The notes: generated by a model from the letters alone, not told the origin. A stretch of 64,000 bases of DNA from Bacteroidales bacterium (GCA_017458265.1 JAFTFV010000064.1:1-64000); one strand, 5' to 3'; counted from the stretch's first letter, positions 46,167 through 56,292 are shown. Translations and numbers: made by a program.

Positions 46167-46174
46167 TACATTTG
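46167..46174 (+). promoter_or_regulatory. -7 box TACATTTG of the S46 peptidase gene
   Basis: A perfect TAnnTTTG box gives a leader of about 16-20 bases to the ATG. Confidence 0.6.
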
Positions 46175-46193
46175 TAGGAAATAGTACTATTTG

Positions 46194-48356
46194 ATGATGA
46201 AAAAGTTTCTTGCTACCCTTGCAGCACTCGCCCTGGCGGTGAGCGCTTTTGCAGATGAAGGCATGTGGCTCCTGCCCCTTATCCAGAAAATGAACGGAAA
46301 GGCCATGAAGGAAGCCGGCCTCAAACTCTCCCCCAAGGATATTTACAACATTAACGGAAGCTCGCTCAAGGACGCTATCGTCCAGTTCGGCGGCGGCTGC
46401 ACCGGAGAGGTCATCTCCGGCCAGGGCCTGGTTGTGACCAACCACCACTGCGGCTATTCGGCCATCCAGAGGCTCTCTTCCGATGAGCACAACTACCTCA
46501 TGGACGGCTTCTGGGCCAGGACCATGAAGGACGAAATCCCCGCCCCGGGCCTCACCGTGACCTTCCTCGTCTCCATGAAGGACGTCACCGCAGACCTCGC
46601 AAAGATAGAAAAGAAGCTCTCCAAGAAGAACTTCGGCAAGCAGCTGGAAGAGCTCATGGACAAGGAGCAGGAAAAGATTGTTGAAAACGCAAAGAAGGAG
46701 AATCCCGGCTGCGAAGTTGAGATCCAGGACTTCTACAACGGCAACGTCCTCTACGTTATGGTCTACAAGACCTACAGGGACGTCCGCTTCGTGGGCGCAC
46801 CTCCGGCATCCATGGGCAAGTTCGGCGGCGAAACAGACAACTGGGTATGGCCCCGCCACACCTGCGACTTCTCCATGTTCCGCATCTATGCCGACGCCCA
46901 AGGCAACCCTGCAGCATACTCTGAATCCAACGTCCCGCTGCGCTGCGAAAGCTTCCTCAAAATCTCCGTCGCAGGCGTGAAGGAGAATGATTATGCCATG
47001 GTCATGGGGTATCCCGGCAGCACACAGCGCTACCAGACTGCAGCACAGCTTGAGCAGATGATCCGTACCAACCGCATCCGCATCGACGCCCGCACTATCC
47101 GTCAGGACATCATGTGGGAAGCCATGTGCGCAGACCCTTCCGTGAACCTGAAGTATGCGAACAAGTATGCAAGCAGCGCCAACGGCTGGAAGAAGTGGCA
47201 GGGAGAGGAACTCGCATTCGAGAACCTCGACATCATCGGCCGTGAGAAGCAGAAGGAAGCCGGCCTCACAAACTGGATAAGAAGCCAGAAGCCGGAAAAG
47301 ATTGCCGAATACGGCCGCGCCATCCAGGATATCGAGGCTGCCGTGGAGAAGCGCAAGGATGCAACCCGCGCCATGACCCTTCTCACGGAGGCTCCCGCAA
47401 ACATTGAACTCATAAGCATCTGCGGCACCGTGACCAACAACTATGGCCGCGCCATCGCTGCTCCCGGTGTAGACAGCGCCGCTGCCCTCGAGAATGCCAA
47501 GAAGGCCACAGAGCGCCTCTTCAAGGACTATGTGGCAGAGCTTGACAAGAAGGAAGCAGCCGCCCTCCTGAAGTTCTACCGCGACAACGCAAAGCAGGAG
47601 GACTTCCTCCAGATTCCCGGCCGTGACTTCGCCACCATGGACATCGACGACTACGTTGAGGACCTTTACAGAAGGAGCGTCTTCACCTCTCCCGAAAAGC
47701 TCGCCGGTGCCGATGCCCCCACCATCCTCACAGACCCCGCCTACAACCTCTTCGTGGCCGTCATGACCCCGCTCATGAAGTACTACACCGAGGTGCGCGC
47801 CAACCAGGACGAGAACTTCACCAAGGCCCGCAAGTCCTTCACCAAGGCCCTCATGGAGTGGAAAGACGGCGAGCCGATGTATCCGGACGCCAACTTCACC
47901 ATGCGTCTCACCTACGGAAACGTTCTCCCTTATTCTCCCAAGGACGCCGTCCTTTACAAGTATTATTCTACGGACAAGGGCATCCTCGAGAAGGCAAAGG
48001 AATATGAGGGCAATCCCGAATTCATCATCCCCGAAAAGCTCCGCAGCGCCCTCCTCAAGAAGGACTACGGCCAGTGGGCCGATGCCGACGGCTCCCTCCA
48101 CACCTGCTTCCTCACCAACAACGACATCACCGGCGGCAACTCCGGCTCTCCCGTCCTCAACGCAAAGGGCGAACTCATCGGCCTTGCATTTGACGGAAAC
48201 TGGGAATCCATGAGCTCCGACGTCATGTTCGAACCGGACCTCCAGAGGTGCATCTGCGTGGATATCCGCTACGTCCTCTTCACCGTGGAAAAGATTGGCG
48301 GTGCCGTCAACATCATCAATGAACTCACCCTTACAGGAAATGATAAGAGAAAGTGA
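46194..48356 (+). CDS. S46-family dipeptidyl peptidase, DPP7-like
   Basis: This periplasmic serine exopeptidase removes dipeptides from peptide N-termini, a main protein-feeding activity in Bacteroidales. It has 720 residues with signal MMKKFLATLAALALAVSAFA. The catalytic His is in VTNHHCGYSA near residue 85, and the nucleophile Ser is in TGGNSGSPVLN. After the Ser, the residue that sets specificity (position +18) lies in AFDGNWE. Gly there marks DPP7 with hydrophobic preference, whereas DPP11 has Arg. I take ATG 46194; 46197 and the TTG at 46191 are alternatives. The mrp gene starts inside its last 17 bases. Confidence 0.95.
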   Translation: MMKKFLATLAALALAVSAFADEGMWLLPLIQKMNGKAMKEAGLKLSPKDIYNINGSSLKDAIVQFGGGCTGEVISGQGLVVTNHHCGYSAIQRLSSDEHNYLMDGFWARTMKDEIPAPGLTVTFLVSMKDVTADLAKIEKKLSKKNFGKQLEELMDKEQEKIVENAKKENPGCEVEIQDFYNGNVLYVMVYKTYRDVRFVGAPPASMGKFGGETDNWVWPRHTCDFSMFRIYADAQGNPAAYSESNVPLRCESFLKISVAGVKENDYAMVMGYPGSTQRYQTAAQLEQMIRTNRIRIDARTIRQDIMWEAMCADPSVNLKYANKYASSANGWKKWQGEELAFENLDIIGREKQKEAGLTNWIRSQKPEKIAEYGRAIQDIEAAVEKRKDATRAMTLLTEAPANIELISICGTVTNNYGRAIAAPGVDSAAALENAKKATERLFKDYVAELDKKEAAALLKFYRDNAKQEDFLQIPGRDFATMDIDDYVEDLYRRSVFTSPEKLAGADAPTILTDPAYNLFVAVMTPLMKYYTEVRANQDENFTKARKSFTKALMEWKDGEPMYPDANFTMRLTYGNVLPYSPKDAVLYKYYSTDKGILEKAKEYEGNPEFIIPEKLRSALLKKDYGQWADADGSLHTCFLTNNDITGGNSGSPVLNAKGELIGLAFDGNWESMSSDVMFEPDLQRCICVDIRYVLFTVEKIGGAVNIINELTLTGNDKRK

Positions 48357-49407
48357 TGTACTCGGATGGCTTTCATCCGTTGAACACCCCGGCCAGGGGG
48401 ACAGGAGCATTGTCTCCCTCGGCATGGTGCAAAGTGTGGAAATAAGCGAGGACCGCGTAAAAGTGGTCCTCGGCTTTCCTAAAAGGCCCGATCCGCTCAA
48501 GAATTACCTTGTGGGAGCCGCCCGTGCGGCCGTTTACCGCAATGCCCCCGGCGGCGTTGAGGTAGAGGTGGAAACCGTCGTGAAAGAGCCTGCCACAAAG
48601 CCAAACAAGCCGGCAGAGTTCAACCTGGAGCAGCTCAGGAACGTTGCGCACATCATCGGCATAGCTTCCGGAAAGGGAGGCGTGGGTAAATCCACGGTTG
48701 CCGTGAACCTTGCCGTAGCGCTTGCCCGCCTTGGATACAAGGTTGGTCTTGTAGATGCCGATGTCTACGGCCCCTCCATCCCCACCATGACCGGGACGGA
48801 GAACGTCCAGATAGAAATGGAAGGCGAAGACGAGGACACAAGCCTCTTCCTCCCCGTGGAAAAATACGGCGTAAAGTGGCTGTCGATAGGGCATGTAACG
48901 TCTGAGGGTCAGGCGCTTATCTGGCGCGGACCCATGGCCACATCGGCCCTAAAGCAGCTGGTGCTGCAGACTAAGTGGGGCGTGCTGGATTTCCTCCTCA
49001 TAGACATGCCTCCGGGAACGGGTGACATCCATATTTCCCTCATAGGAGACGTCCCCATGAACGGCGCAGTCATCGTCACCACGCCCCAGACAGTCGCCCT
49101 TGCCGATATGCTCCGCGGCGTGAACATGTTCCGCAATCCGCAGGTGCAGAAACCCATCATCGGCCTGGTGGAAAACATGTCCTGGTTCACTCCTGAGGCC
49201 CATCCGGAGGAGAAGTACTACATCTTCGGCCACGGTGGCGGAGAGAAGATGGCGGGCGTGCTCAAGATACCGTTCCTGGGACAGATTCCCCTGGTGCAGG
49301 GCATACGCGAAACCGCCGATGCAGGCGAGCCCGTCGCCCTTGGCACAGGCCCTGATGCCGCCGCCTTCCTTGACCTTGCCGGCAAGGTTGCCGGTGCGGT
49401 TATCTGA
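48340..49407 (+). CDS. Mrp/ApbC-type Fe-S carrier ATPase
   Basis: This cytoplasmic P-loop ATPase carries and transfers Fe-S clusters. From the ATG at 48340 it has 355 residues. An N-terminal MIP18 (DUF59) domain runs to about 85, with VSLGMVQSVEISEDRVKVVLGFP. The ATPase has GIASGKGGVGKSTVAVNLA as deviant Walker A, then GLVDADVYGPSIP and DMPPGTGDIH. The usual C-terminal CxxC is not seen: ENMSWFTPEAH replaces the ENMS-x-F-xCPHC form, so cluster binding may differ. It overlaps the S46 gene by 17 bases and rnhB by one (TGATG). Confidence 0.92.
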   Translation: MIRESDVLGWLSSVEHPGQGDRSIVSLGMVQSVEISEDRVKVVLGFPKRPDPLKNYLVGAARAAVYRNAPGGVEVEVETVVKEPATKPNKPAEFNLEQLRNVAHIIGIASGKGGVGKSTVAVNLAVALARLGYKVGLVDADVYGPSIPTMTGTENVQIEMEGEDEDTSLFLPVEKYGVKWLSIGHVTSEGQALIWRGPMATSALKQLVLQTKWGVLDFLLIDMPPGTGDIHISLIGDVPMNGAVIVTTPQTVALADMLRGVNMFRNPQVQKPIIGLVENMSWFTPEAHPEEKYYIFGHGGGEKMAGVLKIPFLGQIPLVQGIRETADAGEPVALGTGPDAAAFLDLAGKVAGAVI

Positions 49408-50021
49408 TGAAACCATCACTGAAGCAATATCTGGAACCCGGGAGGCTTGAGGCCGGCTGCGATGAAGCCGGCCGCGGGCCGCTTGCCGGGCCCGTGTATG
49501 CGGCCGCGGTCATTCTGCCGGAAGACTTCTACCACCCCCTCCTCAATGACTCCAAACAGATGTCGGAAAAGGCCCGTGAGGAGCTTCGCCCCATCATTGA
49601 GAGGGAAGCTGTCGCCTGGGCCGTAGAGGCCGTAAGCGCCTCGGAAATAGACACCTTGAATATCCTGTGGGCCTCTGTCACAGGCATGCAGAGGGCAGTC
49701 CTGAGGCTGGACCCTGCGCCGGAATTCCTGCTCATCGACGGCAACAAGTTCAGGCCGTTTGACAGGTACGGCTTCAAGGACTTCAGGACCGTAGTGCATG
49801 GAGATGCCACCTATGCCAGCATTGCCGCCGCTTCGGTTTTGGCAAAGACTTACAGGGATGAATTCATGCGCTCCATCGCCGCCGATTACCCCGAATACGG
49901 CTGGGACCGGAACATGGGCTACCCCACGCCGGAGCACATAGAGGCCATACGCCGCTACGGCTACACCCCGTGGCACCGCAAGTCTTTCCACGTCAAGGAA
50001 CTTGAGCCTTCGCTGTTCTAG
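49407..50021 (+). CDS. rnhB: Ribonuclease HII
   Basis: RNase HII cleaves RNA in RNA-DNA hybrids and removes single ribonucleotides from DNA. It has 204 residues, the usual length. The active-site motif AGCDEAGRGPLAGPVYAAAV carries the first Asp-Glu pair. LLIDGNK holds the third Asp and VHGDATYASIAAASVLAKTYRD the fourth. MGYPTPEHIEAIRRYGYTPWHRKSF is the typical end. It is translationally coupled to mrp. The last 4 bases overlap the convergent outer-membrane protein gene. Confidence 0.97.
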   Translation: MKPSLKQYLEPGRLEAGCDEAGRGPLAGPVYAAAVILPEDFYHPLLNDSKQMSEKAREELRPIIEREAVAWAVEAVSASEIDTLNILWASVTGMQRAVLRLDPAPEFLLIDGNKFRPFDRYGFKDFRTVVHGDATYASIAAASVLAKTYRDEFMRSIAADYPEYGWDRNMGYPTPEHIEAIRRYGYTPWHRKSFHVKELEPSLF

Positions 50022-53005
50022 AAATCCATCGAGAACACGGGGCCCCAAAAGAAGGGTTCCTTCTGGCCGGACTGGCCATACCAGGTGCCTCCGTTGTAGG
50101 AGAAGGTGACGCCGATTGAGGCGTCAAGGGCTATCACTATGAAGCCGAGCTCCGCGGTGAGGTCGGCACCCACGCTCCAGAGGTTGCCCTTGGGAAGGAG
50201 GGTGAAATCGGCATTGGGGGTGAGGACGAAGTTGCGGATGTAGAGAGCCGGCATGAGGGAAAGGTCTCCGCCGATGGTGAAAGGAAGGGCGTAGTCGGCC
50301 GACAGTTTCATCTGCCAGGGGTTGCCCTGCGCTACGGCTGCGCCAACGGAGCTGTCGAAGCCGCGTGGAATCACGTTTGCCGACAGTTCCCCGAAGACGG
50401 TCTCGTCCGTACGGAGCTGCTTCTGGCACAGGGCGCTGAGCCGGAGTCCGTGGGTCTGGTAGAGACCGGGCAGATATCCATATACATAGCCGTACATGTT
50501 GGGAGCAAACACCTTTTCAAGCCCCAGACGGCCCTGGAAGCCTATTTCCGAGCCGATTCCAAGGCGCGGGTACACGCGGCTGTGCGTGGTGGGGAGCATG
50601 ACATAACCCCTCACGGAAGCGCCAAGGCTGTGCATGATGGTATTGCTGCCGTCGCCGAATCCGTTGAAGACATAATGGGTGGATATGCCGTCAAATACCC
50701 CTGTGGGGGCCTTGAACATGAGCGGAGAGGTGAGGAACATGTTGTTGGACACCGAATAGCGTAGCCTGGGCACGAAGCCCTTCAGGAGGCCGCCCTTGTT
50801 GAACGAGAGCGGAACAGAGGCCGTAACTGATGCAAGCACCAGAGGAGAACTTGACAGGCTTGCCGATGTCTGCGAGGTTATGCCGGAGAGGCTCCGGTAC
50901 TCACCCAGGCGGAACTGCCTGCTCAGGCGGTCTCCGACATCCAGCGTGGCCTCTATAACCGGATACTGTCCAGAATACTTGAGAACGCCGTGGAATGCAC
51001 CGCGCCAGCCCTTCTCCTTATCTTCATCCGGGTGGACACCCACGCCGAGGGCTCCCGAGAGGGTTCCAAGGTCATTCTGGAAGAAGGCCGTGGCGCCAAG
51101 GGAGATGTTGTCATAGGTGAAGTCGAAGGTATCACCCATTATGGAGTCGTAGTTTATGAACAGCGGCGCCCATGTGTGGAACTTGAGCGGATTCAGTATC
51201 TTCCGGTAGCGCTTTGGCGATGAGATGTCCACGGGCTGTGAATAATCCACGGCTGCGCCAAGAGCGTTCTCCTGCGCCGTAAGGGCATTTTCCACCTTGT
51301 ACTCGTGGGCGGCAAACTGTGCCGGCCTGTTTGCGTAAGCTGCCCTTGGAACGCGCTTGAAGGCCATTCCGTCAAGTTCCTGGGACACGAAGTACAGGTA
51401 GTCTTCCTCCTCACAGAAGTCTGTTCCGCCGTAGCGGAAGGAGGTTACCTGAAGGAGCTCTCCGGTTGCAGGGAAATAGCGGTAGAATTCGTTTACTCCG
51501 GTAAGGTCTGCCACGAATTCCAGATGGCCGTCTTCCCATCCGTCAAGATTCACCATCTTGGAAACAACGGGGCCGAAGGCCCTATTCCATGAGCCTTCTG
51601 CAGAAATCTCGAACAGGGAGTATCCCCCGGCCTCAACGCCAAGGGCGAACTTGCGCTCTCCCATGTATACCGCCTCCGTAACCTGAACGCCGGAAGGGGC
51701 GCGGAAACGGGAGAGGACAGAGCCGTCATCGGCACTAAGGACAAGGACGTTGGAGCCGCCTTCGTGCGGGTATTCAACGGTAATGAGGGTGTTGCCGTCG
51801 TCGGAGGGATAGGGGTTGTAGATGCGGCCTTCGGATGTGAGGTCTGAAACCTTGCCGGAAACGGCGTCGTAGTAGCGCACGATGGACTTTCCGGAAAGGG
51901 CCCAACGGGGACCGCTGATGGTTTCCGTCCAGTAGATGCGGTGCCTTTCGCCGTCTGGATAGAGGCTGGAGGCGTGGGAGGGATATCGGCATACCTTTTC
52001 AAAAGAGCCGTCCCTGTAACGGACGATTTCGGCATTTCTGGTAAAGCCTTCGCGGATGAGGTAAAGCTCTCCGTTAAGGTCTACCGGGGAGCTGTAATCC
52101 ACGGGGAATGCCTCCTTGGGAGAAAGCCGCTCCTCTTCCATGAACGGGGCGCGGGCGCGGTCTTCTTCCTGCCAGATGGCGTTGAAGGCTTCTGCGTATT
52201 TGCGGTAGTTTTTGGTAGCCTTCAGGTTATATGGAGACCTGTCCAGAGGGGCTTTGGGGCTGTGGTCCATCAGGTCTTTGACCACAAGGGGATTCTCTCC
52301 GAAGACGCGGGCGCCGGCTATTGTCATGTAGCCTATCTTGTAATAGTCCGGTGCGATGTATTTGAACGAACCGTAGCGCCAGCGGTTCCAGGTGCGCCAG
52401 TCGCCTTTGTCGTAGGCTACGCGGAAGTAGTTGAGGAAGTCGGCGGTGCGGGTGCGGCCTGTGGAAAGGCCGGTTTCTGCAACCACGGCGTCGCCTTCGC
52501 CGAAGGGCCCGTCCAGGAACATCATCCATGCCAGCGGGCTGAAGCCTTCGCCGATGAGCCAGGAGCCTATCTTGAGGGGGCCCTTGTATGCAAGCTGCAT
52601 CTGTGCCTGATGGCGCGGTTCGTGCGCAGCAAGCTGCACCTCCCACGGGTAAGGATCGCTGCCGTAGGCCTCCGGAAGGGTATAGAGGTCCATCCTCCGC
52701 GGCGCCCATGCAACGGAGCCGTTGGAGTATACATTGTGGGTGTGAAGGACCACGGGCATCTTGCCCTTGGGGACGTCTCCGGGGGTCATGCCGATGGATT
52801 TTCCCATGGGCACTCGGAACTGCTCCAGCAGGGTTCCGTATACGCGGGCAAGGGAATCTGTACCCTCGGGATAGATAATCTTATAGTAAGGCGTCTCTAC
52901 GCTGAACCAGCGAAGAGAGGCGGGATCGTCACCGTTTGTGTAGAACTGGGCCGATGCGCTGAGCGACACAAGAGCCACTATCGCCGATAGCAATGTTTTC
53001 TTCAT
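50018..53005 (-). CDS. Large outer-membrane protein: HExxH-like domain, beta-propeller, barrel
   Basis: This is a 995-residue envelope protein with a Sec signal ending ASAQF. Near residues 128-132 it reads HEPRH, matching HExxH, and GEGFSPLA follows 20 residues later with Glu153. That spacing suits a gluzincin-type zinc site, so the N-terminal part (about 30-250) may be a metallopeptidase-like domain. Residues about 300-600 have repeated strands with GxxxIYW-type turns, as in TolB or WD-like propellers. The last 350 residues alternate polar and hydrophobic strands and end FFWGPVFSMDF, with the terminal Phe of outer-membrane barrels. Function is unknown. Confidence 0.8.
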   Translation of the reverse strand: MKKTLLSAIVALVSLSASAQFYTNGDDPASLRWFSVETPYYKIIYPEGTDSLARVYGTLLEQFRVPMGKSIGMTPGDVPKGKMPVVLHTHNVYSNGSVAWAPRRMDLYTLPEAYGSDPYPWEVQLAAHEPRHQAQMQLAYKGPLKIGSWLIGEGFSPLAWMMFLDGPFGEGDAVVAETGLSTGRTRTADFLNYFRVAYDKGDWRTWNRWRYGSFKYIAPDYYKIGYMTIAGARVFGENPLVVKDLMDHSPKAPLDRSPYNLKATKNYRKYAEAFNAIWQEEDRARAPFMEEERLSPKEAFPVDYSSPVDLNGELYLIREGFTRNAEIVRYRDGSFEKVCRYPSHASSLYPDGERHRIYWTETISGPRWALSGKSIVRYYDAVSGKVSDLTSEGRIYNPYPSDDGNTLITVEYPHEGGSNVLVLSADDGSVLSRFRAPSGVQVTEAVYMGERKFALGVEAGGYSLFEISAEGSWNRAFGPVVSKMVNLDGWEDGHLEFVADLTGVNEFYRYFPATGELLQVTSFRYGGTDFCEEEDYLYFVSQELDGMAFKRVPRAAYANRPAQFAAHEYKVENALTAQENALGAAVDYSQPVDISSPKRYRKILNPLKFHTWAPLFINYDSIMGDTFDFTYDNISLGATAFFQNDLGTLSGALGVGVHPDEDKEKGWRGAFHGVLKYSGQYPVIEATLDVGDRLSRQFRLGEYRSLSGITSQTSASLSSSPLVLASVTASVPLSFNKGGLLKGFVPRLRYSVSNNMFLTSPLMFKAPTGVFDGISTHYVFNGFGDGSNTIMHSLGASVRGYVMLPTTHSRVYPRLGIGSEIGFQGRLGLEKVFAPNMYGYVYGYLPGLYQTHGLRLSALCQKQLRTDETVFGELSANVIPRGFDSSVGAAVAQGNPWQMKLSADYALPFTIGGDLSLMPALYIRNFVLTPNADFTLLPKGNLWSVGADLTAELGFIVIALDASIGVTFSYNGGTWYGQSGQKEPFFWGPVFSMDF

Positions 53006-53013
53006 ACGAGTGA

Positions 53014-53041
53014 CAAAGTTAACAAAAATCGGCTAACTTTG
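53014..53041. promoter_or_regulatory. Divergent TAACTTTG boxes, outer-membrane protein and DUF5106 genes
   Basis: TAACTTTG on the minus strand (53014-53021) ends 8 bases before the ATG at 53005. TAACTTTG on the plus strand (53034-53041) ends 5 bases before the ATG at 53047. The two boxes are only 12 bases apart, so the polymerases would exclude each other. Confidence 0.65.
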
Positions 53042-53046
53042 CTTTC

Positions 53047-53982
53047 ATGATGAGAAAGTTAGCACTTGCACTTGCAGCGGCCGCCATGGTTCTTTCCTGC
53101 GGACCAAGAAAAAAACAGGCATCAGAGCCCAAGAACCGTGAGTTTCCGCAGGTGGTTGTCCCGGCGATGGTGGAAGACGAGACCGCCCGCATCAATTACG
53201 CCGCAAAGCACTTCTGGGACGCGTTTGTAAAGGGAGACTATCCCACGGACTCGCTGCATATTGCCGGTGTCAAAAAGGACGAGGTAGAGCGCCAGATGGG
53301 CGTTTTTGCCACCATTCTCACATCGTACATCCAGCAGCCGGAAAAGGCGATGGGGGCCTTTTTTGAGCGTATCTCTTCGGCGGGGGATGCGTTTGAGCCC
53401 ATGACAGAGCTCGCCTCCCGCTACTTCTACGACCCCAACTCCCCTCTTCGCAGTGAAGAGTGCTGGCTGCCACTTGCAACCCGCCTGTCACAGTCTCCCC
53501 TCGTAGACGAAACCGCCCGGGGCCGATATGCCTGGCAGGCCCGCATGTGCTCCCTCAACAGGCCCGGAACCGTAGCCGCAGACTTCCAGTTCACAGACAT
53601 CTCCGGCCGCCGCCGCACCATGCACTCCATCAAGGCCGACATGCTTCTTCTCATCTTCGGCAACCCTGACTGCACCGCATGCAAGGAACTCCTGGAGACT
53701 ATGAATGCATATCCCGAAATTGAAGCCCTGGAGGCCTCAGGAAAGCTGAAAGTGGCCGATATCTTCATTGACCGGGAGGTTGACGCCTGGAAAGCAAAGG
53801 CCGCAACCTATCCGAAGAACTGGATAAACGGTTACGACCATAACTTCACTATCCGCGAGGACCTTATATATAATGTCCGCGCCATTCCGTCACTGTACCT
53901 GCTGGATTCTTCCAAGCGCGTCATCCTGAAGGACGCTCCTGTGGAGCAGGTGCTTACGTTTATGCGTCAAATGCAAAGATAA
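53047..53982 (+). CDS. DUF5106 lipoprotein with thioredoxin-like fold
   Basis: This envelope lipoprotein has 311 residues, with signal MMRKLALALAAAAMVLSC. The first half (about 40-165) is the DUF5106 helical region. The second half is thioredoxin-like, with DFQFTDISGRRRTMHSI, then LLLIFGNPDCTACKELL where C-x-x-C is CTAC, and NVRAIPSLYLLD holding the cis-Pro. The redox motif is intact. Such proteins occur near peroxide or starvation genes in Bacteroidales. Disulfide reduction in the periplasm is inferred. The 3' end overlaps the convergent fusion gene by 23 bases. Confidence 0.88.
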   Translation: MMRKLALALAAAAMVLSCGPRKKQASEPKNREFPQVVVPAMVEDETARINYAAKHFWDAFVKGDYPTDSLHIAGVKKDEVERQMGVFATILTSYIQQPEKAMGAFFERISSAGDAFEPMTELASRYFYDPNSPLRSEECWLPLATRLSQSPLVDETARGRYAWQARMCSLNRPGTVAADFQFTDISGRRRTMHSIKADMLLLIFGNPDCTACKELLETMNAYPEIEALEASGKLKVADIFIDREVDAWKAKAATYPKNWINGYDHNFTIREDLIYNVRAIPSLYLLDSSKRVILKDAPVEQVLTFMRQMQR

Positions 53983-55495
53983 TTGCCTCTTCGTATACTT
54001 CCCCGGGCCTCAGGACCGTTGTGGGGTATTCCGGACGGTTGGGAGAGTCGGGGCAGTGCTGGCACTCGATGGCTACGCCGTCGTAGTCTTCGTATGCGCG
54101 GCCGCTCTTGCCCTGAGGACACCCCTTGAGCCAGTTGCCGGTGTAAATCTGCACGGCGGGCTGGGTTGTGAGGACCTCCAGATGGCGGCCGCTCTTTGCC
54201 GCCCAGAGCTCTGCGGCTGTGGAAAGCTGGCCGGGAATATAGCCATCAATCAGGTAGCAGTTGTCATAGCCCTTGCCATACTTGAGGGCCGGGAAATCTG
54301 CATTGATATCCCTGCCGATGGGCTTTGCCTCCACGAAGTCCATGGGCGTTCCGGCTACGTCTTCCGGCTCTCCAAGCGGGATGAGGGTATCATCCGTGGG
54401 GAGATACTGGGAGGCGTTGAGTTCCAGGACATGGTCCAGGACGCTGCCGGAGCCCTCTCCGTCAAGGTTGAAGTAGACGTGGTTGGTGAGGTTCACCACG
54501 GTGGGCTTGTCTGCCTCTGCCGTGAGGACCAGTTTCAGGGAATTGTCGTCTCCCCAGGTGTAATGGGCAACGGCCTTGAGGGCGCCGGGATAGCCGGCTT
54601 CTCCGTCTTCGGCAAAGTACATGAACTCTACGGCATCGCCGTCAATGCGGCTCTCCCAAACCCGGTTCTGGAAGCCTTCGGGGCCGCCGTGAAGATGGTT
54701 GGGCCCGTTATTTATGGGGAGTGTATACTCCACGCCGTCCAGCGTGAAGCGGCCCTTCGCAATGCGGTTTGCAAAGCGGCCCGGAACCTTGCCGGCGCAG
54801 GGACCGTCGGCAAAATAGTCAAGTGCGTTCTTGTAGCCGATGACGACGTCGTCCAGCTTGCCGTCCTTGTCCGGGACCACGATGGAGACGATACCGGCGC
54901 CGACGCTTGAGAGCTTTACATATGCGCCGGAGGCGTTTTTGAGGGTATAGAGGAAGATTTCCTTCCCGTCGGGGGATGTGCCCCAGAGTTCTTTGGTTAT
55001 CATATTTTTAGCGGGAGAATAAACTTCGAAGTCCAGTTTGAATCCGGAAACGGCATCCTCTGCCGGCGTGGTGCTGTCAAGATGCCACTCGGATGGTTTG
55101 ATTTCCGGGAAGAAGGCATCGGCCCCGGGAACGTCCTTGTGCACGCGGGTGATGTAGAGGAGGTCCATCTCCGGCATGGCGGACTTGTAAACGGAGGCGC
55201 CGCCGATGATGAAGCACTTTTCGGCTCCGGTTGCTTCAGCTTCCCTGTATGCCTCCTCGAAGGAGTAGACGCAGGTGACGCCGTCGATGGGGTCTCCTCC
55301 CAGGTTAAGGACGATGTTCTTCCTGCCGGGAAGTGGCCTGCCGATGGAAAAATATGTGGTGCGACCCATGATTACAGGGCAGCCCAGCGTGGTTTTCTTG
55401 AAGTACTGGAGATCTGAGGGGATGTGCCATGGAAGGGCGCCTTTCACGCCGATTTCATAGTTCTGCCCTACGGCTACTATCAGACATTTTTTCAT
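53960..55495 (-). CDS. FolA-GalM fusion: dihydrofolate reductase + aldose 1-epimerase
   Basis: One 511-residue frame joins two unrelated enzymes. Residues 1 to about 162 are dihydrofolate reductase: [27 protein letters not shown] with Asp28, [20 protein letters not shown], and [12 protein letters not shown]. From about 168 it is aldose 1-epimerase: FGSRF-like [30 protein letters not shown] with the catalytic His, and the Glu near [12 protein letters not shown]. The join is [11 protein letters not shown], where Met could be an original galM start. No stop lies between the two parts. It overlaps thyA by 4 bases, so the folate half fits its operon and the sugar half does not. Confidence 0.93.
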   Translation of the reverse strand: MKKCLIVAVGQNYEIGVKGALPWHIPSDLQYFKKTTLGCPVIMGRTTYFSIGRPLPGRKNIVLNLGGDPIDGVTCVYSFEEAYREAEATGAEKCFIIGGASVYKSAMPEMDLLYITRVHKDVPGADAFFPEIKPSEWHLDSTTPAEDAVSGFKLDFEVYSPAKNMITKELWGTSPDGKEIFLYTLKNASGAYVKLSSVGAGIVSIVVPDKDGKLDDVVIGYKNALDYFADGPCAGKVPGRFANRIAKGRFTLDGVEYTLPINNGPNHLHGGPEGFQNRVWESRIDGDAVEFMYFAEDGEAGYPGALKAVAHYTWGDDNSLKLVLTAEADKPTVVNLTNHVYFNLDGEGSGSVLDHVLELNASQYLPTDDTLIPLGEPEDVAGTPMDFVEAKPIGRDINADFPALKYGKGYDNCYLIDGYIPGQLSTAAELWAAKSGRHLEVLTTQPAVQIYTGNWLKGCPQGKSGRAYEDYDGVAIECQHCPDSPNRPEYPTTVLRPGEVYEEAIIFAFDA

Positions 55496-56286
55496 ACGGC
55501 AACGGGGGCTTTGATGGCTGGCCAGGGATCATATCCTTCAAGGGTGAAGTCTTCATACTTGAAGTCAAATATGCTCTTGACCTCCGGGTTGATATGCATT
55601 GTGGGGAGCTTGCGGGGCTCACGCGAAAGCTGGAGCTCTACCTGCTCGAAATGGTTCCTGTAGATATGGGTGTCTCCTGTTGTGTGGATGAACTCGCCGG
55701 GCTGCAGGCCGCAGACCTGGGCTATCATCATGGTGAGGAGCGCGTATGAAGCGATGTTGAAGGGAACGCCCAGGAAGACGTCTGCGCTTCTCTGGTAAAG
55801 CTGGCAGGAAAGCTTGCCTTCTGCCACGTAAAACTGGAAGAGACAGTGGCACGGAGGAAGGGCCATCTTCTCTACGTCTGAAGGATTCCAGGCAGTTACG
55901 AGCATCCTGCGGGAGTCCGGATTATGCTTAATCTGGTCGATTACCTGCGAAAGTTGGTCGATTGCCCTTTGCCCTGTCGTTTGCCAAGAGCGCCACTGAT
56001 GGCCGTAGACGGGGCCGAGATTGCCGTCGGCGTCGGCCCATTCATCCCAGATTGTGACACCGTGGTCCTGGAGGTAGCGTACGTTTGTGTCTCCGGCGAT
56101 GAACCAGAGGAGCTCGTAGATGATGGATTTCAGGTGAACTTTCTTGGTGGTGAGAAGGGGGAAGCCGTCCGAGAGGTTGAATCGCATCTGGTAGCCGAAA
56201 ACGCTCTGCGTTCCGGTGCCGGTGCGGTCCTCCTTCATGACTCCGTTTGTGCGGATGTGGCGTAACAGGTCTAAATACTGCTTCAT
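55492..56286 (-). CDS. thyA: Thymidylate synthase
   Basis: ThyA methylates dUMP with methylene-tetrahydrofolate, giving dihydrofolate that the downstream DHFR recycles. From the ATG at 56286 it has 264 residues, the standard length. Motifs are [30 protein letters not shown], the catalytic Cys in [12 protein letters not shown], and [20 protein letters not shown]. The frame begins at 56304, but that region crosses a TAATTTTG box (56293-56300), so I use the second ATG. thyA and the FolA-GalM gene overlap by 4 bases. Confidence 0.97.
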   Translation of the reverse strand: MKQYLDLLRHIRTNGVMKEDRTGTGTQSVFGYQMRFNLSDGFPLLTTKKVHLKSIIYELLWFIAGDTNVRYLQDHGVTIWDEWADADGNLGPVYGHQWRSWQTTGQRAIDQLSQVIDQIKHNPDSRRMLVTAWNPSDVEKMALPPCHCLFQFYVAEGKLSCQLYQRSADVFLGVPFNIASYALLTMMIAQVCGLQPGEFIHTTGDTHIYRNHFEQVELQLSREPRKLPTMHINPEVKSIFDFKYEDFTLEGYDPWPAIKAPVAV

Positions 56287-56292
56287 AACACA

